Assembly: GCA_030386875.1 (NCBI GenBank)
Contig: CM059573.1
Coordinates: 27,569,891 to 27,633,890, forward strand
Reading direction: 5' to 3'
Source: Morinoia aosen
Lineage: Eukaryota > Arthropoda > Malacostraca > Amphipoda > Talitridae
DNA length: 64,000 nt
This document shows, piece after piece, positions 1-11,189 of this stretch; positions within the stretch are counted from its first letter, which is position 1; every line of letters begins with the position of its first letter. Below the pieces are notes generated by a model that ran no database searches, was not told the origin of the DNA, and saw only the letters and a list, made by a program, of their open reading frames with translations. Made by a program: the position numbers and the translations under genes.

Positions 1-222
1 CATTAAGTACTACATGATGGTGGAACTTGTGTTCGAATGGCGAGCATGGAACATATATATTCTGAACCAAATTTTTTTCAGTACTTACGATGGTGGTTGT
101 ATTTATTTCGTCCGCTGAACAGAAATGTTATTGTAATTTTAAGAGTTTACTTTTTGCCCCCATGTGCATTGAACGTCGTAGCATGAGCCATTGTGGGCCT
201 TGTGGCTATTTAGTCAGTCTTA

Positions 223-772
223 CGGGTTCGCACTACGAGTTTGCAGTACTGGTTCGCAGTATGGGTTCGCAGTCCGGGTTCGCACTACGGGTTCGCAGTA
301 CGGGTTTGCAGTACTGGTTCGCAGTATGGGTTCGCACTACGGGTTCGCAGTACGCGTTCGCACTACAGGTTCGCAGTACGGGTTTGCAGTACTGGTTCTC
401 AGTATGGGTTCGCACTACCGGTTCGCAGTACGGGTTCGCAGTACGCGTTCGCACTACGGGTTCGCAGTACGGGTTCGCAGTATGGGTTCGCAGAACGGGT
501 TCGCAGTATGGGTTCGCAGTACGCGTTGTCACTACGGGTTCGCAGTATGGGTTCGCAGTATGGGTTCGCAGTACGGGTTTGCACTACGGGTTCACAGTAC
601 GGATTCGCAGTACGCGTTGGCACTACGGGTTCGCAGTATGGGTTCGCAGTACGGGTTCTCAGTACGGGTTCGCAGTACGGGTTTGCAGTACTGGTTTTCA
701 GTACGGGTTCGCAGTACGGGTTCGCAGTACTGGTTCTCAGTGTGGGTTCGCAGTATGGGTTCACAGTACGGA
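223..772. repeat. 13-bp minisatellite, about 42 copies
   Basis: The unit is close to GGGTTCGCAGTAC and repeats head to tail with single-base variants (CACTAC, CAGTAT, CTGGTT). Because 13 is not a multiple of 3, three units make a 13-codon (39-bp) period and every frame has the same content, so long open frames appear in all three plus frames and on the minus strand. These frames are best read as a by-product of the repeat, not as genes. Confidence 0.93.
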
Positions 773-921
773 TTAAGATTATCCCAAGTACTCGTTCTGC
801 TGCACTTGGTGTATGTAAATAGTACTACAGTGTGGGAAGTGCATCCATTTCATGATCCGAGTGCAAGAATTAAGCAATGAAGATTTTCCATGCCGAGGTC
901 AATTTTACCCAAAATCTAAAT

Positions 922-1188
922 CGCTGGATTGGCAGCGGATGCCCTATCACAAGGCTTCAGAGGTCTCCTGATCTTACGCCCCTAGACTTCTAGTTCTTGG
1001 GACATCTGAAGAGTTTAGTGGGAGGAAGACTGCTTCATTTCGAAATCGACCTCATCGGTAGAATTGTTGAAGCCTCAGCATAGATTTCTGAAACTCTTGG
1101 TGTCTTCTACCGCACCCGGCAATCATTGCACCAGGGAATGAACGCCTGCATCGCAACAGATGGGCGTCACGTTCAACATCTTTTGTAA
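922..1188 (+). pseudogene. mariner/Tc1-superfamily transposase, C-terminal remnant
   Basis: One frame reads RWIG, then PITRLQRSPDLTPLDF, an in-frame TAG, then FLGHLKSLV, and closes with RHVQHLL before TAA at 1186-1188. The SPDLTPLDF block surrounds the third catalytic acidic residue of DDE transposases of this superfamily, and the tail resembles the usual C-terminus of an arthropod subgroup. Only about the last 90 residues remain, with at least one nonsense codon, and no N-terminal DNA-binding domain or terminal repeat is visible. It shares this tail type with the remnant at 43153-43310. It is non-functional. Confidence 0.75.
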
Positions 1189-1739
1189 ATACTTGACACA
1201 ATATCCGATCTAATTTTTGTGGTTATAATAATTAAAGTCGTTATTCGGCTTCTTGTGTTCATAGTTATACTGCTTTTCTTACTTATACATTTCATTTCCC
1301 TGCCACTCTCAAAGTACAAATTTTTTCCAAGACGAACAAATTTCAAGTCCTTGTAACTCTTTTACCAAGAATCTTTACCCCCGCGATTAATTAACCTGTG
1401 CATGGGTGAACATATTTAAAGTCCAGGACTTGATAATGCCTACAATTACACTTTTAGAGTAATGTATGCCTCAACATCGAAATAACTTGGAATCAATATA
1501 GTCATCGTCATAATTACAAATCTACAATTAGCTTCATTAAAAATTCTTTCAATTCATTTCCTGGAGTTTCGTGTACTCACGCGTGAAGATAACGTATTTT
1601 CTTTTCCCAATGTCAACTTTTGGTAGAAATGACCTAGCAACGAAGCTTGGAGTTTATGCGCTCGAGAAAATATTTCAAGAAACGTGATTCATTGAGAATG
1701 ATTTGCCTTAAATTTTAGTAATCTGAGTCAAGAAGTGAG

Positions 1740-2150
1740 AAGTCAGAGTTTTATTCCTAACTCAGCAACCAACAAAGATGCCTTGTTATTGGCTGGTAAA
1801 TCCCTAAGGGGCATTAAACTATTATATCCATGAGAGTTAGCAATCCCAGGGGAATATGTGGAGGTTCAAGCTGAGAGTTAGGTAGGCTTTCTTTTTGTTC
1901 AAATTAAAGTTTTTTTTTGTTTGTTTTAGGGCTATGTGTTTTCAGTTCGCTGCTGTCCTGTTTTCAGTACCTACTACTTTCTTCTTCAACTTTTATCTTG
2001 TTTCATGAACTTCTTTCTCAACTTACTACATGTTTCTGTGCGCCTCGTGTTTAGATTCTGCATTCCCTCAAGTTCACACTAAATGGTATAAATGGTACCT
2101 TCCTCTTTCCTCTCTTTGGAACACCTCTGATGCTCTTAAAGAGGTTAATG
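1740..2150 (+). repeat. dispersed repeat family E, copy 1
   Basis: This stretch matches the reverse complement of 9735-10040 and, in part, 17880-18070. Shared blocks run in the same order: a GGAATATGTG block, GTTAGGTAGG, a pyrimidine-rich block around CTACTACTTTC, CTCAACTTACT, CATTCCCTCAA and a CTTTGGAAC block. No coding frame survives. It could be the 3' part of an old retroelement; the class is unknown. Confidence 0.6.
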
Positions 2151-4370
2151 GAAAACTATTTTCCCTTTTCTTTCATTCTCTTACACAAACATTGACAAGT
2201 GTTTTATGATACCCATGTACGTTACCAACTATATATACCTTTATACTAAAATATTTTACAAATCAATGCCTATGGTATAAATTTATCGGTGATTAAACGG
2301 TTTTTCTTTTCTTTCGTTTTTATTTCCTGGGAATCGTCTGTTTTCCTGTGAAAAAATTATGCATTGTAAATATTTCTTCCGATCTTCATAAGTCACCAGC
2401 GTATTTTTCTGGACATATATACTCTCATTTGTTTAGTTTTAGCGAAGCTGACATTGAGGAATGAATCGTTAAAGATGAACTTTCTTGAGTACCAATTTCA
2501 TGAGTGGAAGATTAGCTAAACAATAACTGAATGTGAGTCTTTTGCATTCACTTATAATGTTTAATACTTGACGTCCTAATGTATCACGTGGAAAGCAACA
2601 CTACAACGTCCTATTCAAACATAGAGAACTTCGTTACCACTCAAAAAATTAAACTCCAATTCAGCTCTCAATGCAAACTGGAATTTTTAGTTTTCTCGTT
2701 TCCATTAGAAGTGTTAAATTAGAAACATTTATCGAGATTCTTCCACTTAACTTCCTCGGTGAATTTTGATACTACTTAAAAATTCATACAGCATGAATGG
2801 CAAAATTAGAGCGTCCTCCACGAAACTGATCTATGATCATTTATTTAAGCCCATTTGTTGAAATAATTTTGATTAATGACACTATAACTATGCCCATGGG
2901 ATGTAGTTATCATAAATGATGATAAAATAACTATATCTATGTAACGTATACTTATTTTGATTTTGATAACACGACTACACACGTGCAATGTAACTACATA
3001 TTTTGATTCATGAACATAACCATGTACATGGATTGTAATCGTTCCGTCAGTGATGAAGTAATTGTGAACGTGTAAAAAACTACAGTGAATTTCTGTTGCG
3101 CAGCTACACTAGGTATACTTAGAAAATATCCGGACTGTGGTTATGTTAGGATAAGTTCAACGAGTGCCAATTCAAAATTTAATGGCTTCAAAGTTTTTAG
3201 TTCGGGAGCCCACACTTTGCCAAAACCTGAAGCTCTGGTCTTATACATAAAGGCTTCTAGTTTTCAGATTGTGTTACTACTATTGATAATGAAAATTAAA
3301 TAAGCTTATTCTGACATAACTGGAATATTAGTTGATTTTTTCGGCAATATGTAATACCCATGTACTTCAACCTGATCTCTTTGCATTGTTAACTTCCTTA
3401 TGTTTAGGCCCAGTTAACCTGTATTAATACTGAAAATTTCTGCTCATTTCTCAAGTTATTCCTTGAATCTTGTTTGTTTCTTTTAGAGATATATTGTACT
3501 TCACCATTTCATTTTCATGTTAAATTTTTCTCTTTTGATCACTCTCCAGTTTCTAAGGAAGCATACGCTGAATCGGAGGTTTTATAATTATGTTTTTGCA
3601 ATTTTAAAAAGGGAAATAGTGTTTGTTTCTTGGCATTATATAATTAATTACTGCTTCTTAAAGAAACATTTGGAAATGTTGTAAGATAATCAATATCGGC
3701 ATCGGGACACATGAATAAATAAAATACAAAGTAAACGAGTTGCAGGAAAAATAATAACACAACACCAGCAAAAACTTCACTTAGTCACACACATGCTGTA
3801 ACTGAAAGCAATGCACTATCTCAGCTGCAGTGATTGTTGCATTTATGCGATAGTACAAATTTTCTTACTAAAAACATTCCAAATTGCACCAAAAATACAA
3901 AATGACAATAACGTGGGCGTTTATTAAAATAAGAAAGTGTCAAATACAAAGTAAGAAGTCAGACGAGAATAAAAGACAGTATCATATTACAAACAAAGAA
4001 GCTAAAAGTGACTCTCATTTGGGAATAAAATGTCCCAAAAACGTCCGGCCCCTGCAACGAAAGCAGAACAACTTTTGCCTATCATAGCCGAGATATACAT
4101 AACATAGTGTTGAGCAATAATATTACATCTTTTCTGCTTTGTTACCCTTCATAATGTAGATACAGTAAAGAGAAGGCACTGTGCAAATCTTGCCTACCTG
4201 ATCTACATGTATGTAATAATTTTTGGGATTTTGAGCATAGTAATTGAATCAATTAGCGTAATTTCGTTGAATTGGTGGATACATGCTAATAGAAAAAACT
4301 GTGGATGCTTATCTATGCTTCTCAGGGTATAGAAACTGCCTACTTTGCCTACTCAGAAGACGCCTGTCAG

Positions 4371-4371
<1 letters not shown>
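2151..4371. other. AT-rich stretch, no gene seen
   Basis: I see no supported coding region, RNA gene or terminal inverted repeat. Open frames are under 75 codons and have no recognisable motif. Confidence 0.5.

Positions 4372-4402
<31 letters not shown>
4372..4402. repeat. (TA)n microsatellite
   Basis: An uninterrupted TA run of about 15 units abuts the left end of the giant palindrome. Confidence 0.95.
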
Positions 4403-4406
<4 letters not shown>

Positions 4407-4907
4407 ACACGACCCGTCATAAATGACGGGATTCGATATGGTCTTCGTACAAATCTTCCAGAATTGGATCATAAAGAATTCCCCACTCCCAAGAGTATCC
4501 GCGATTAAAATATTCTTGTACTTGTGCACTGGTGAAACTCGTATCACAGGCATCCTTTAAGAGCGTGAACGGGAGACAGACCAACCAACCAAGACGGACC
4601 GACCAATTTTATTTTTTTATTACTCAGTTGAACATTGTAATAGCATAGGAGAAATAATACACAGGAAATACCCAAAATTATTTATTTATTTGTTTGAGGA
4701 GACACTTGGAATTTTAGTGTGTAGGAATAATCAACACTATTTAGGGTATTTTTTTTGTGCGGACAAATTTCGGTTACATAAACTCAAAATAAATCGATTT
4801 TCACAAATGATATAGGGTCAAAAACTCCCTAGTTTTCGAGTTGTAAGGACTTAAAGAAACTTAAAAACTCAAAGTCGGATACCACGTGCGTGCCAATGTT
4901 AGCGCTA

Positions 4908-5215
4908 GTCTTGTGAGTTCCGACTCCACGAATCAGTTTTTAGCAGTTTTAACAGTTTTTTGTTATTTTTACAATGAAACCTGCAAGCATTTTACACTTG
5001 CAGAAAATTTGCAACGTAACTGTTCGTTAGGAAATAAAACTAAGCCATCAATGATAAACTTTAGTAGTTATTTCATTTAATTGAAAAAACGTACAAACAT
5101 TATTAAATGCTTCATAGCTTGAAACTGCAGATATTTTTCCTACCTGTAAAATGCTTGCAGTTTTTATAGTAAAAATATCAAAAACCTGTTTAAGTGGGGT
5201 GGGAACTATCGAGAC
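4908..5215. mobile_element. MITE, TA target site, inserted in left arm of the palindrome
   Basis: This 308-bp block has no counterpart in the right arm, where the flanks are nearly contiguous near 7468-7473. It is flanked by TA (4906-4907 and 5216-5217). Its ends form imperfect inverted repeats (GTCTTGTGAGTTCC against GTCTCGATAGTTCC on the other strand), and a subterminal pair CTGCAAGCATTTTACA / TGTAAAATGCTTGCAG is perfect. A TA target fits a Tc1/mariner-type non-autonomous element. There is no coding content. Confidence 0.7.
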
Positions 5216-5230
5216 TACACCTTTTTCATT

Positions 5231-5401
5231 TCAAATTAATCCAGTCAAGTTCAATTTAATCCAAATCAAGTTCGAATTAATCCAAGTCAAGTTCAAATAA
5301 GTCTAAGTCAAGTTTAAATTCATTTAAGTCATGTTCAGTTTATTAATCCGAGTCAAGTTCAATTTAACCCAATTAAAATTCAAATTAATCCCACCATAAG
5401 T
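5231..5401. repeat. 21-bp tandem repeat in left palindrome arm
   Basis: About eight diverged copies of a unit near TCAAATTAATCCAAGTCAAG. The same repeat in reverse complement lies at 7352-7470 in the other arm with fewer copies, so the two arrays changed length independently. Confidence 0.8.
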
Positions 5402-6252
5402 TGACTTAAGAATTGACGTAATCACACGTTAGTTTGAGCGAGCGTTTTTTGTGTTAAACATATTTTTATTGGATGTGATGAGCGAGACAACCGTTTTTTC
5501 TTTCAGCGAGGAATACATAAAATTTCCGCCGGTGTTGCAAACTAAAGCGACAAACTGTCGTAAAATGTACTGAGTATCCAGCATTAGGAGGCAGATGGTG
5601 ATTCAGATCTTTGAGGGGCGTAAAAGATACAAGTCAGTTATAGAAACCTCGGATTATTCTACTCATCGAAGTTATTTTAAAATTCTACATTATGGTAGTA
5701 TGCATCCATTCAAATACGATTATTTATGTTCAATAGATAATTTTATGTTACACATAAAATAAAGGTTTATACGCGTGAAATTTCACTTTATCACATGTGT
5801 GAAATCACATATACATGCAACTACATAAGAATAACATTGGACGATTGTAGATTTAATACTTAAAAGAAATTTAGTTACAAAGTCCTTTTTTTGCTCGTCC
5901 AAACGATATTCGTAAAAACAAGTTACAATTATTTCATCGACATAGATGATACATTTGCCTTGGCCATAAATTTCAAGGGATGACAACATTTTTATTGCTG
6001 ATGCAGGAGTGTACCTGTGTGGTAATGTGAGACTCATATCAATTGTGTTCAAACGGAATCGTACATAAGTACTCAGTAAATCGTATTTGTATATTTGTTT
6101 AAAGATTGGTCTACATATCGTCCAGTAGTAATCTTAAGTAGTTGCATATATATGATTTCATAAATAAATATGTGATGAAGTGGAATTTCACGCATATAAA
6201 TCACTATATGAGTGTAAATAAGTTCTTGATACTAATATGTGCAACATAAAAT

Positions 6253-7041
6253 GTAAGGGCATGGCTTAGCGCGTGCGTCCTGTCTCCTAATAAAGTGACC
6301 CCGGAGAGAAAGCCAGTGCTTGGCCATGCTCAGTATTATAATTCCGCCGAATACCCGATAACCGGGTTGTAAACTCGTCACGCCATCGTGTATGGCAGGC
6401 TGGGGAGGATATAGCGAGTCTTCCGAAGTGTCATGCGTCCTGTCGACCGCTCACAGTGCCGTGCTATTCATCCTTTCGTGTACCGGCTTCCTCGTATGAC
6501 CCTGTTCGTCAGGAACGCCCAGGCCCCCAGACCTCATATGGCCTTGGAGTTGCTGTCCGTGCTTCTCCAGTTAACTACGTGTAGCTTCGTCTCGAGTGCT
6601 CTCTTGAGGAAGGGGTTACTACTCAAGCCACCTTGTGACTGGGTGTGCTTGGCTGACGTCTAGATTTGAGACGTAGGACCTCGGTCCGGATTATATTTTG
6701 TATGTTGGGAATGTTTTAGGATTAAGAGGGTAGCTTAAGGATCTGCGCCAACTTCGGCTTCCGTGTTCGTTCCGAGTTGGACGCCACTTCGAATACTAAT
6801 ACATAAGTTAAGTGTTAATTTGATCCTGCCTTTCTCTGACCCTCTGGTAATCCGCTCCTCTGATAACGTTTCCGCGGGGACTCGTCTCGTCTCGTGTCTC
6901 TACCCTGGGCTGGACGAGGTTCCCCTATCTATTTACGTGGGGAGGGTACCTTACGAGGCCGGGAGCTGACCTTCAGTCCCAGGTACTCTTTGATACCAGG
7001 CGTAAGCTGCGCCGTTAGCCCGCCTGGCCCATCAAACCCTC
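6253..7041. mobile_element. GC-richer 789-bp insertion with 9-bp flanking repeat
   Basis: It interrupts the right palindrome arm. The identical 9-mer ACATAAAAT lies on both sides (6244-6252, 7042-7050), and the uninterrupted left arm carries the site once. Base composition is much more GC-rich than the surroundings. If the outer bases are counted in, the ends read TG...CA with a 7-bp duplication, which suggests a solo LTR; a 9-bp duplication with weak ends GTAAGGG / GAGGGTT would suit a Mutator-like element. No motif settles this. Short open frames inside (6433-6663, 6763-6969) are not recognisable. Confidence 0.7.
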
Positions 7042-7351
7042 ACATAAAATTACCTTTTGAACATAAATAATTGAATTAATGCATACTACCATTAACGTAG
7101 AATTTAAAAATAACTTTAATGAGTGATATAATACGAAGTTTTTACAATTTAATTGTATCTTTTACGCCGGTTAAAGATCTGAATCACACTCTGCCTCCTG
7201 ATGCTGGGGTCTTAGCACATTTTACGACAGTTTGTCTTCAGATTGCAGCACTGGATGGAATTTCATGTATACCTCGTTGACAGGAAAAATGATTGTCTTG
7301 CTCATCACATTCAATAAAAATATATTTAACACACAAAAAGCTCAAATCCAG

Positions 7352-7470
7352 GAGTGATTATTTCAATTCTTAATTGAACTTAGGGTTGGATTGATTTGAA
7401 TTTGATTTGGATTAATTTGAACTTGAGGTGGATTATTCAAACTTGACTTGGATTAAATTGAAGTGAAAAA
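7352..7470. repeat. 21-bp tandem repeat in right palindrome arm
   Basis: Reverse-complement counterpart of the array at 5231-5401 (units around ACTTGACTTGGATTAA), shorter and more diverged. Confidence 0.75.
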
Positions 7471-8056
7471 AGTAGCGCTAACATTGGCGCGCACGTGGTA
7501 TCCTACTTTAGATTTCAAAGTTTTTACAATTCTTTTAACTCTAAAACTAAGGAGTTTTGGGCATTTTTTTATTTGTGAAAATTAATTTATTTTGAGTTTT
7601 TCAACCAATGCTTTAAATTTTCTCGCGCAAAAAAAACCTTATGTACGTAATAAAACGTCAGGTGTCTCCATCAATTTATAAACAAACGAATGCTTTTGGG
7701 CGTAATTTCTCCTAGGTTATTACAATAGGAATCTGCTTGATTGGATCGTATCATATATACCATTCAACAAATATGAAAAACCTAGCACCTGCTGGCTTTT
7801 TTTGTAAGTAAAAAATTCTGTGTGAAAATTGAATCTATTGTTTAGAAAATGTAGCTTATCGTGGTATAAAGGTATAGCAATTTTGTCAAAAAATTCTCGG
7901 CTAATAATAACTTGAATTGTAATGCACAGTTGTTGCATGCTTGGTTGGTATGTGCGTCTGTGACGTTCTTATTAGGATGCTTAATGACCGCATCTGTGAT
8001 AAGAGTTTCACCGGTGCAAAAATATTTTAATCGCGTGTACTATTAGGATGGATATA

Positions 8057-8252
8057 CAGTATGCCCCACATAAAACCGAACCGAGTATTTATGTTCCCGT
8101 ATCAGTAAAACAATTATAAGAATACTTTAAGCATTTAATTTCTAGCAAAATTATCCGTCAAAATTACCCTATATAAAAGGTATTACTGATTTTGATGGTA
8201 TTACTGATACGGGAAAATAAATGCTCGGTTCGGGTTTTTGTGAGACGTACGG
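8057..8252. mobile_element. 196-bp MITE, TA target site, in right palindrome arm
   Basis: It is flanked by TA at 8055-8056 and 8253-8254. The ends are inverted repeats of about 50 bp: CAGTATGCCCCACATAAA at the left and the complement of CCGTACGTCTCACAAAAA at the right, followed by a shared CCGAACCGAG block and CCCGTATCAGTA. The left palindrome arm lacks it. TIR and TA target fit a mariner-type MITE. Confidence 0.85.
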
Positions 8253-8334
8253 TATTGGTTTGTCATCTATATTTTAATACTTTTTCAAAAGAAGCTATCG
8301 AATCCCATCATTTTTGACGGATCATGTGCACTAG

Positions 8335-8477
8335 TAGATATGTATTAGTAAAACTTGATTTTTACCGTTCTGTCGCCAATTTAAAAAACGTACGTAAATA
8401 AAGAATGTAAGAAACATATGTACAGGTTACGACACCTGGTTCATCAAGAAATAAAATATTCATCGTATAAATTGTGA
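8335..8477. other. short AT-rich spacer
   Basis: Nothing recognisable between the palindrome end and the hAT-like remnant. Confidence 0.4.
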
Positions 8478-8562
8478 ATAGGTGGAGTTGGAGTCGCAAA
8501 ATTCTGAAAAGGAAGAATTGGAGTCGGAATCGCAAATTTATTCCTCCGACTCCGCAACCCTG
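8478..8562. mobile_element. hAT-like terminal remnant with GGAGTC units
   Basis: Repeated GGAGTC-type units end in CTCCGACTCCGCAACCCTG. CAACCCTG is a usual right end for one class of hAT elements whose subterminal region is made of GGAGTCGGA units. No matching left end (CAGGGTTG) was seen, so this is at most a truncated fragment. Confidence 0.4.
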
Positions 8563-8569
8563 CCTGAAA

Positions 8570-9130
8570 GCTACTTTTTTTCAAGTCGAGTATGACTTTT
8601 GAAAGAGAAAAATGTGTGGGGAGGTTAGGTCTGGCAAATACGGGAGCTTTCGGACCTGGGGGATGAAGTGCTTGACCAAAACTGCTTCACAAGGAGCACT
8701 GAATGTGCCGGTGCATCCTCACACCAAGTATCGGACGCATGAAACTCCTGCCTGATGTGTCGATTGACATTCGGTAAATGCAGCAACACGTCACATGCAG
8801 TAGCACTCTTTGTTCACTGTCTGACTGGGTTAAACATAGTAATAATGAACGTTCACCTTGTTGTCGAAAACAGTCGACTGACTTGACATTAATTCGATTC
8901 GTCCGCGCTTTCTATGGTCGCGAAGACGCTGGGGTCTTCCATTGCAAAGACTGAACCTTGGTTTCAGAATAATTGCCTTGTACCCGTATTTTATCATCCT
9001 CGTTATAACCATTTTAAAACAAATTCTATTTTTCAAAATTTGATGTAGATGCTGAAGCTGAGTTTTTAACCATAGTGAATGCAAAGATGACACGCTAATT
9101 ATACGCTCCTTCCCACGGTACAAAAGTAAA
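8570..9130 (-). pseudogene. mariner transposase pseudogene
   Basis: On the minus strand from about 9120 downward, pieces in shifting frames follow the order of mariner transposases. First comes the region of the first catalytic Asp (VITRMIKYGYK where the family has ITGDETW-Y-YD), then a QWKTPASSRP block, then CDVLLHLPNVNRHIRQ, then EDAPAHSVLLVKQF, equivalent to the H-DNAPAH block of the second Asp, and finally a decayed PYLPDL block near the third Asp. Several frameshifts and stops break it. The fragment covers roughly the catalytic domain; the N-terminal helix-turn-helix part is not visible. It is a dead copy. Confidence 0.75.
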
Positions 9131-9242
9131 ACGCAGCAGTGATCGTGAATTTGGGAGTGATTCGCGACGCACTTGGGGTTATAGCTTGAACCTTACACAA
9201 ATCATGTTTTTGTCTTTTGTTGAAGAAAAATTATGATATTAA

Positions 9243-9400
9243 TTAAAGGCTCAGCAAAAGTTCGTAGCGTATTTTCCAACGATAAAAACACTCGACGAAG
9301 TTATCACCAGCGTGCTGTGTTTTGCTGCTAGAAAGTTCCCACGTATTGTGATGAAAATCTAACCAAGAAGACGAAAACATGAAGCTTTCCCCGAGTATCG
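9243..9400 (-). pseudogene. possible mariner transposase C-terminal fragment
   Basis: An open frame of 121 codons (9243-9608, minus) ends with DNFVECFYRWKIRYE, which resembles the conserved F--CF--WK-R tail of mariner transposases. The upstream part of the frame is not recognisable. It lies upstream of the pseudogene at 8570-9130 on the same strand, so it would be a second, separate copy or a rearranged piece. The evidence is a short motif only. Confidence 0.4.
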
Positions 9401-9734
9401 CTGCATAAGCAGATTGATTGAACGTGGTGATTACACTGCACTTGAAAGTCAGAGCGTTAAACGACCTCTTACTTAGTTGGAGCAATTCCGATGCGTAATC
9501 TGAAGGACAAGAGCACGTTTCGAACAGACCCTTGTCTCCAGAACCTACAAAATCAGCGACCAAAGTGATAAATATTTTCTTTGTTAAAGAAGGTAAGAAA
9601 ATATTCACAGGCTGAACCGGTATGCGAAAACGTAAAAATATTCATAAAACGTAAAACAATAAAAGTAACATTTATTCGAAATTTTGTTTCAGCTAAACTG
9701 TTGATTAGCTTAGATTGGAAGTTAGTTTAAGCCT

Positions 9735-10040
9735 CCTTAACCGCAACAGAAGCGTTCCAAGGAAAGGAAGAAAGAAGACCCCATTCAGTATAGAGTTGAG
9801 GGAATGTGAAATTTATGCACAAGGTGTACTTAAACAGTAAGTTGAGAAAAAGTTCACGATACAGGATTAAAGTTGAATAAGAAAGTAGTAGGAGCTGAAA
9901 AACAGAAGAGCAGTGAACCGAGAAAAGATGGCATGTAACAAAACCAAAAACTTATTCTATTTCAACGAAAAGAAGACCTACCTAACCCTTAGCTCGGGAC
10001 CTCACATATTCCTAGCTAAACTGTAAATCGCAAAAGGAAT
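9735..10040 (-). repeat. dispersed repeat family E, copy 2
   Basis: The reverse complement matches 1740-2150 block by block (GGAATATGTG, GTTAGGTAGG, CTACTACTTTC, CTCAACTTACT, CATTCCCTCAA, TTGGAAC). Confidence 0.6.
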
Positions 10041-10559
10041 TGCATCTCGAGTGTCATGTGATCATGTTTATGTAACAACTTAGCTTCCGTCCTCAGTTCG
10101 GCTACGATCTGTTTCCATAGTTTCAAACCAATACTTCTTAAAGCAACATTACACAACCGCATGAAATATACGACGTATTCATTTTATAGCTCCCCGTTTC
10201 TTGCAACCAATCAAAATGGCGTTCAGTTCTCTAACTTGCGGTGTTCGAGAGAAGAACACTTACTATAGAACTCTGATATTTAGTACTTCATGCAAGACTT
10301 CGTATCAACCCTGTTGCACGGAATTACACTTCTAAATGAACATTCTCGGGTTTTTTAATTATAATTCATCTCCCAACGGATGTCTCACTGAAAGGAAACG
10401 TGCACTAACACGTCGTTAAACCTTCGACCAGCGGGAAAGGTAGCGATTCCATAATTTACGTCGAACAGCTGCAGATGCAGCCACAATTTCAGGCCAATGC
10501 GTGGTCGCCAAATATTGAGTTACTCTACCTAACGTTCCACAAAAGGAAAAAATCAGCTA
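10041..10559. other. no gene seen
   Basis: No supported feature; the right part may be the decayed 5' side of the LINE fragment that follows. Confidence 0.4.
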
Positions 10560-11130
10560 TCAAAATAATACGATAGTTTAGACCCGTCCAGAACAGCAAG
10601 CGATGGCGATAAACTTCTACATCTCTTTGACAATTTTTTTCGGTACTCCCCACGTAGTTCTAATTGTGAGTGACTTCAATCTTCCTTATATGTACTTGGT
10701 ACATGGCGTAGTCCAGCGCTTGGAAAAAAGCTCATTGATCTATTTTCTATAAATTAGTAGCATTAACAATGGGCAGGACAATTTCCTGAGAATCGTTACC
10801 ACGGCACACGCCAGAAACGTGTGTGGTGAATGCCACAGAGGTTACGGACACAATATGAGTACATAAAATATGGTTCCGTAGTTAGAGTTGATTTTGCGCT
10901 TCATAAAACTTGAACGCAAAGATAAAACGATTGCGCTTTCTAGACTATTTTTGGGCTCACTCTAGGCAAACAAAAAAGAACTCGGCAGCTTTGACTCCCT
11001 AGAATTGATGAACAAACACGCTCGACAATGATCCATCTATACTGCATCAAGAACCTCGTTAGGCCGTTCGTTATACTTAGAAAACACTTCTAGCATTTTG
11101 GGGCATCTGCAGTCCAAAAGTTGATTCTCC
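10560..11130 (+). pseudogene. LINE endonuclease-domain remnant
   Basis: The plus strand encodes VVLIVSDFNLP at 10657-10686, the equivalent of the GDFN-P motif of the apurinic-like endonuclease of non-LTR retrotransposons. Downstream, pieces such as LEKSSLIYFL and NVCGECHRGYGHN sit where the family has its L--F-----L-Q and S-H motifs, followed by a lysine-rich stretch typical of the endonuclease-RT linker. Stops and a lost Gly (SDFN for GDFN) show decay. No RT domain follows, because a palindromic repeat begins near 11190. Confidence 0.6.
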
Positions 11131-11189
11131 CGATTTTTTTTTATTGCTTTAAATGAGTTAGAGACATGTCCCCGAATGTCTGTAAAAAT

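Larger units (their letters stand above)
4403..8334. mobile_element. Giant palindromic (foldback-like) element, arms over 1 kb
   Basis: The left half is repeated in reverse complement in the right half over nearly its whole length. Matching pairs, outside to inside: 4411-4440 with 8290-8322 (CCGTC...GACGG plus GGGATTCGATA), 4498-4600 with 7940-8037, 4620-4800 with 7560-7740, 4865-4907 with 7473-7520, 5231-5401 with 7352-7470, 5440-5760 with 7055-7330, and 5765-5845 with 6110-6210. The unpaired centre is about 5846-6109. Arms differ by many substitutions and by three insertions annotated separately. No transposase is recognisable; the largest open frame in the centre (89 codons, 5783-6052, minus) has no known motif. 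Foldback element, long-TIR DNA transposon derivative or inverted duplication are all possible. Confidence 0.85.

Noticed and set aside
90-880. Overlapping open frames of 193-229 codons on both strands
   Set aside because: They are produced by the 13-bp minisatellite, which is open in all frames; sequence outside the array gives no protein motif.
4305-4553. Frames with poly-(YI) runs around 4380
   Set aside because: Translation of the (TA)n microsatellite.
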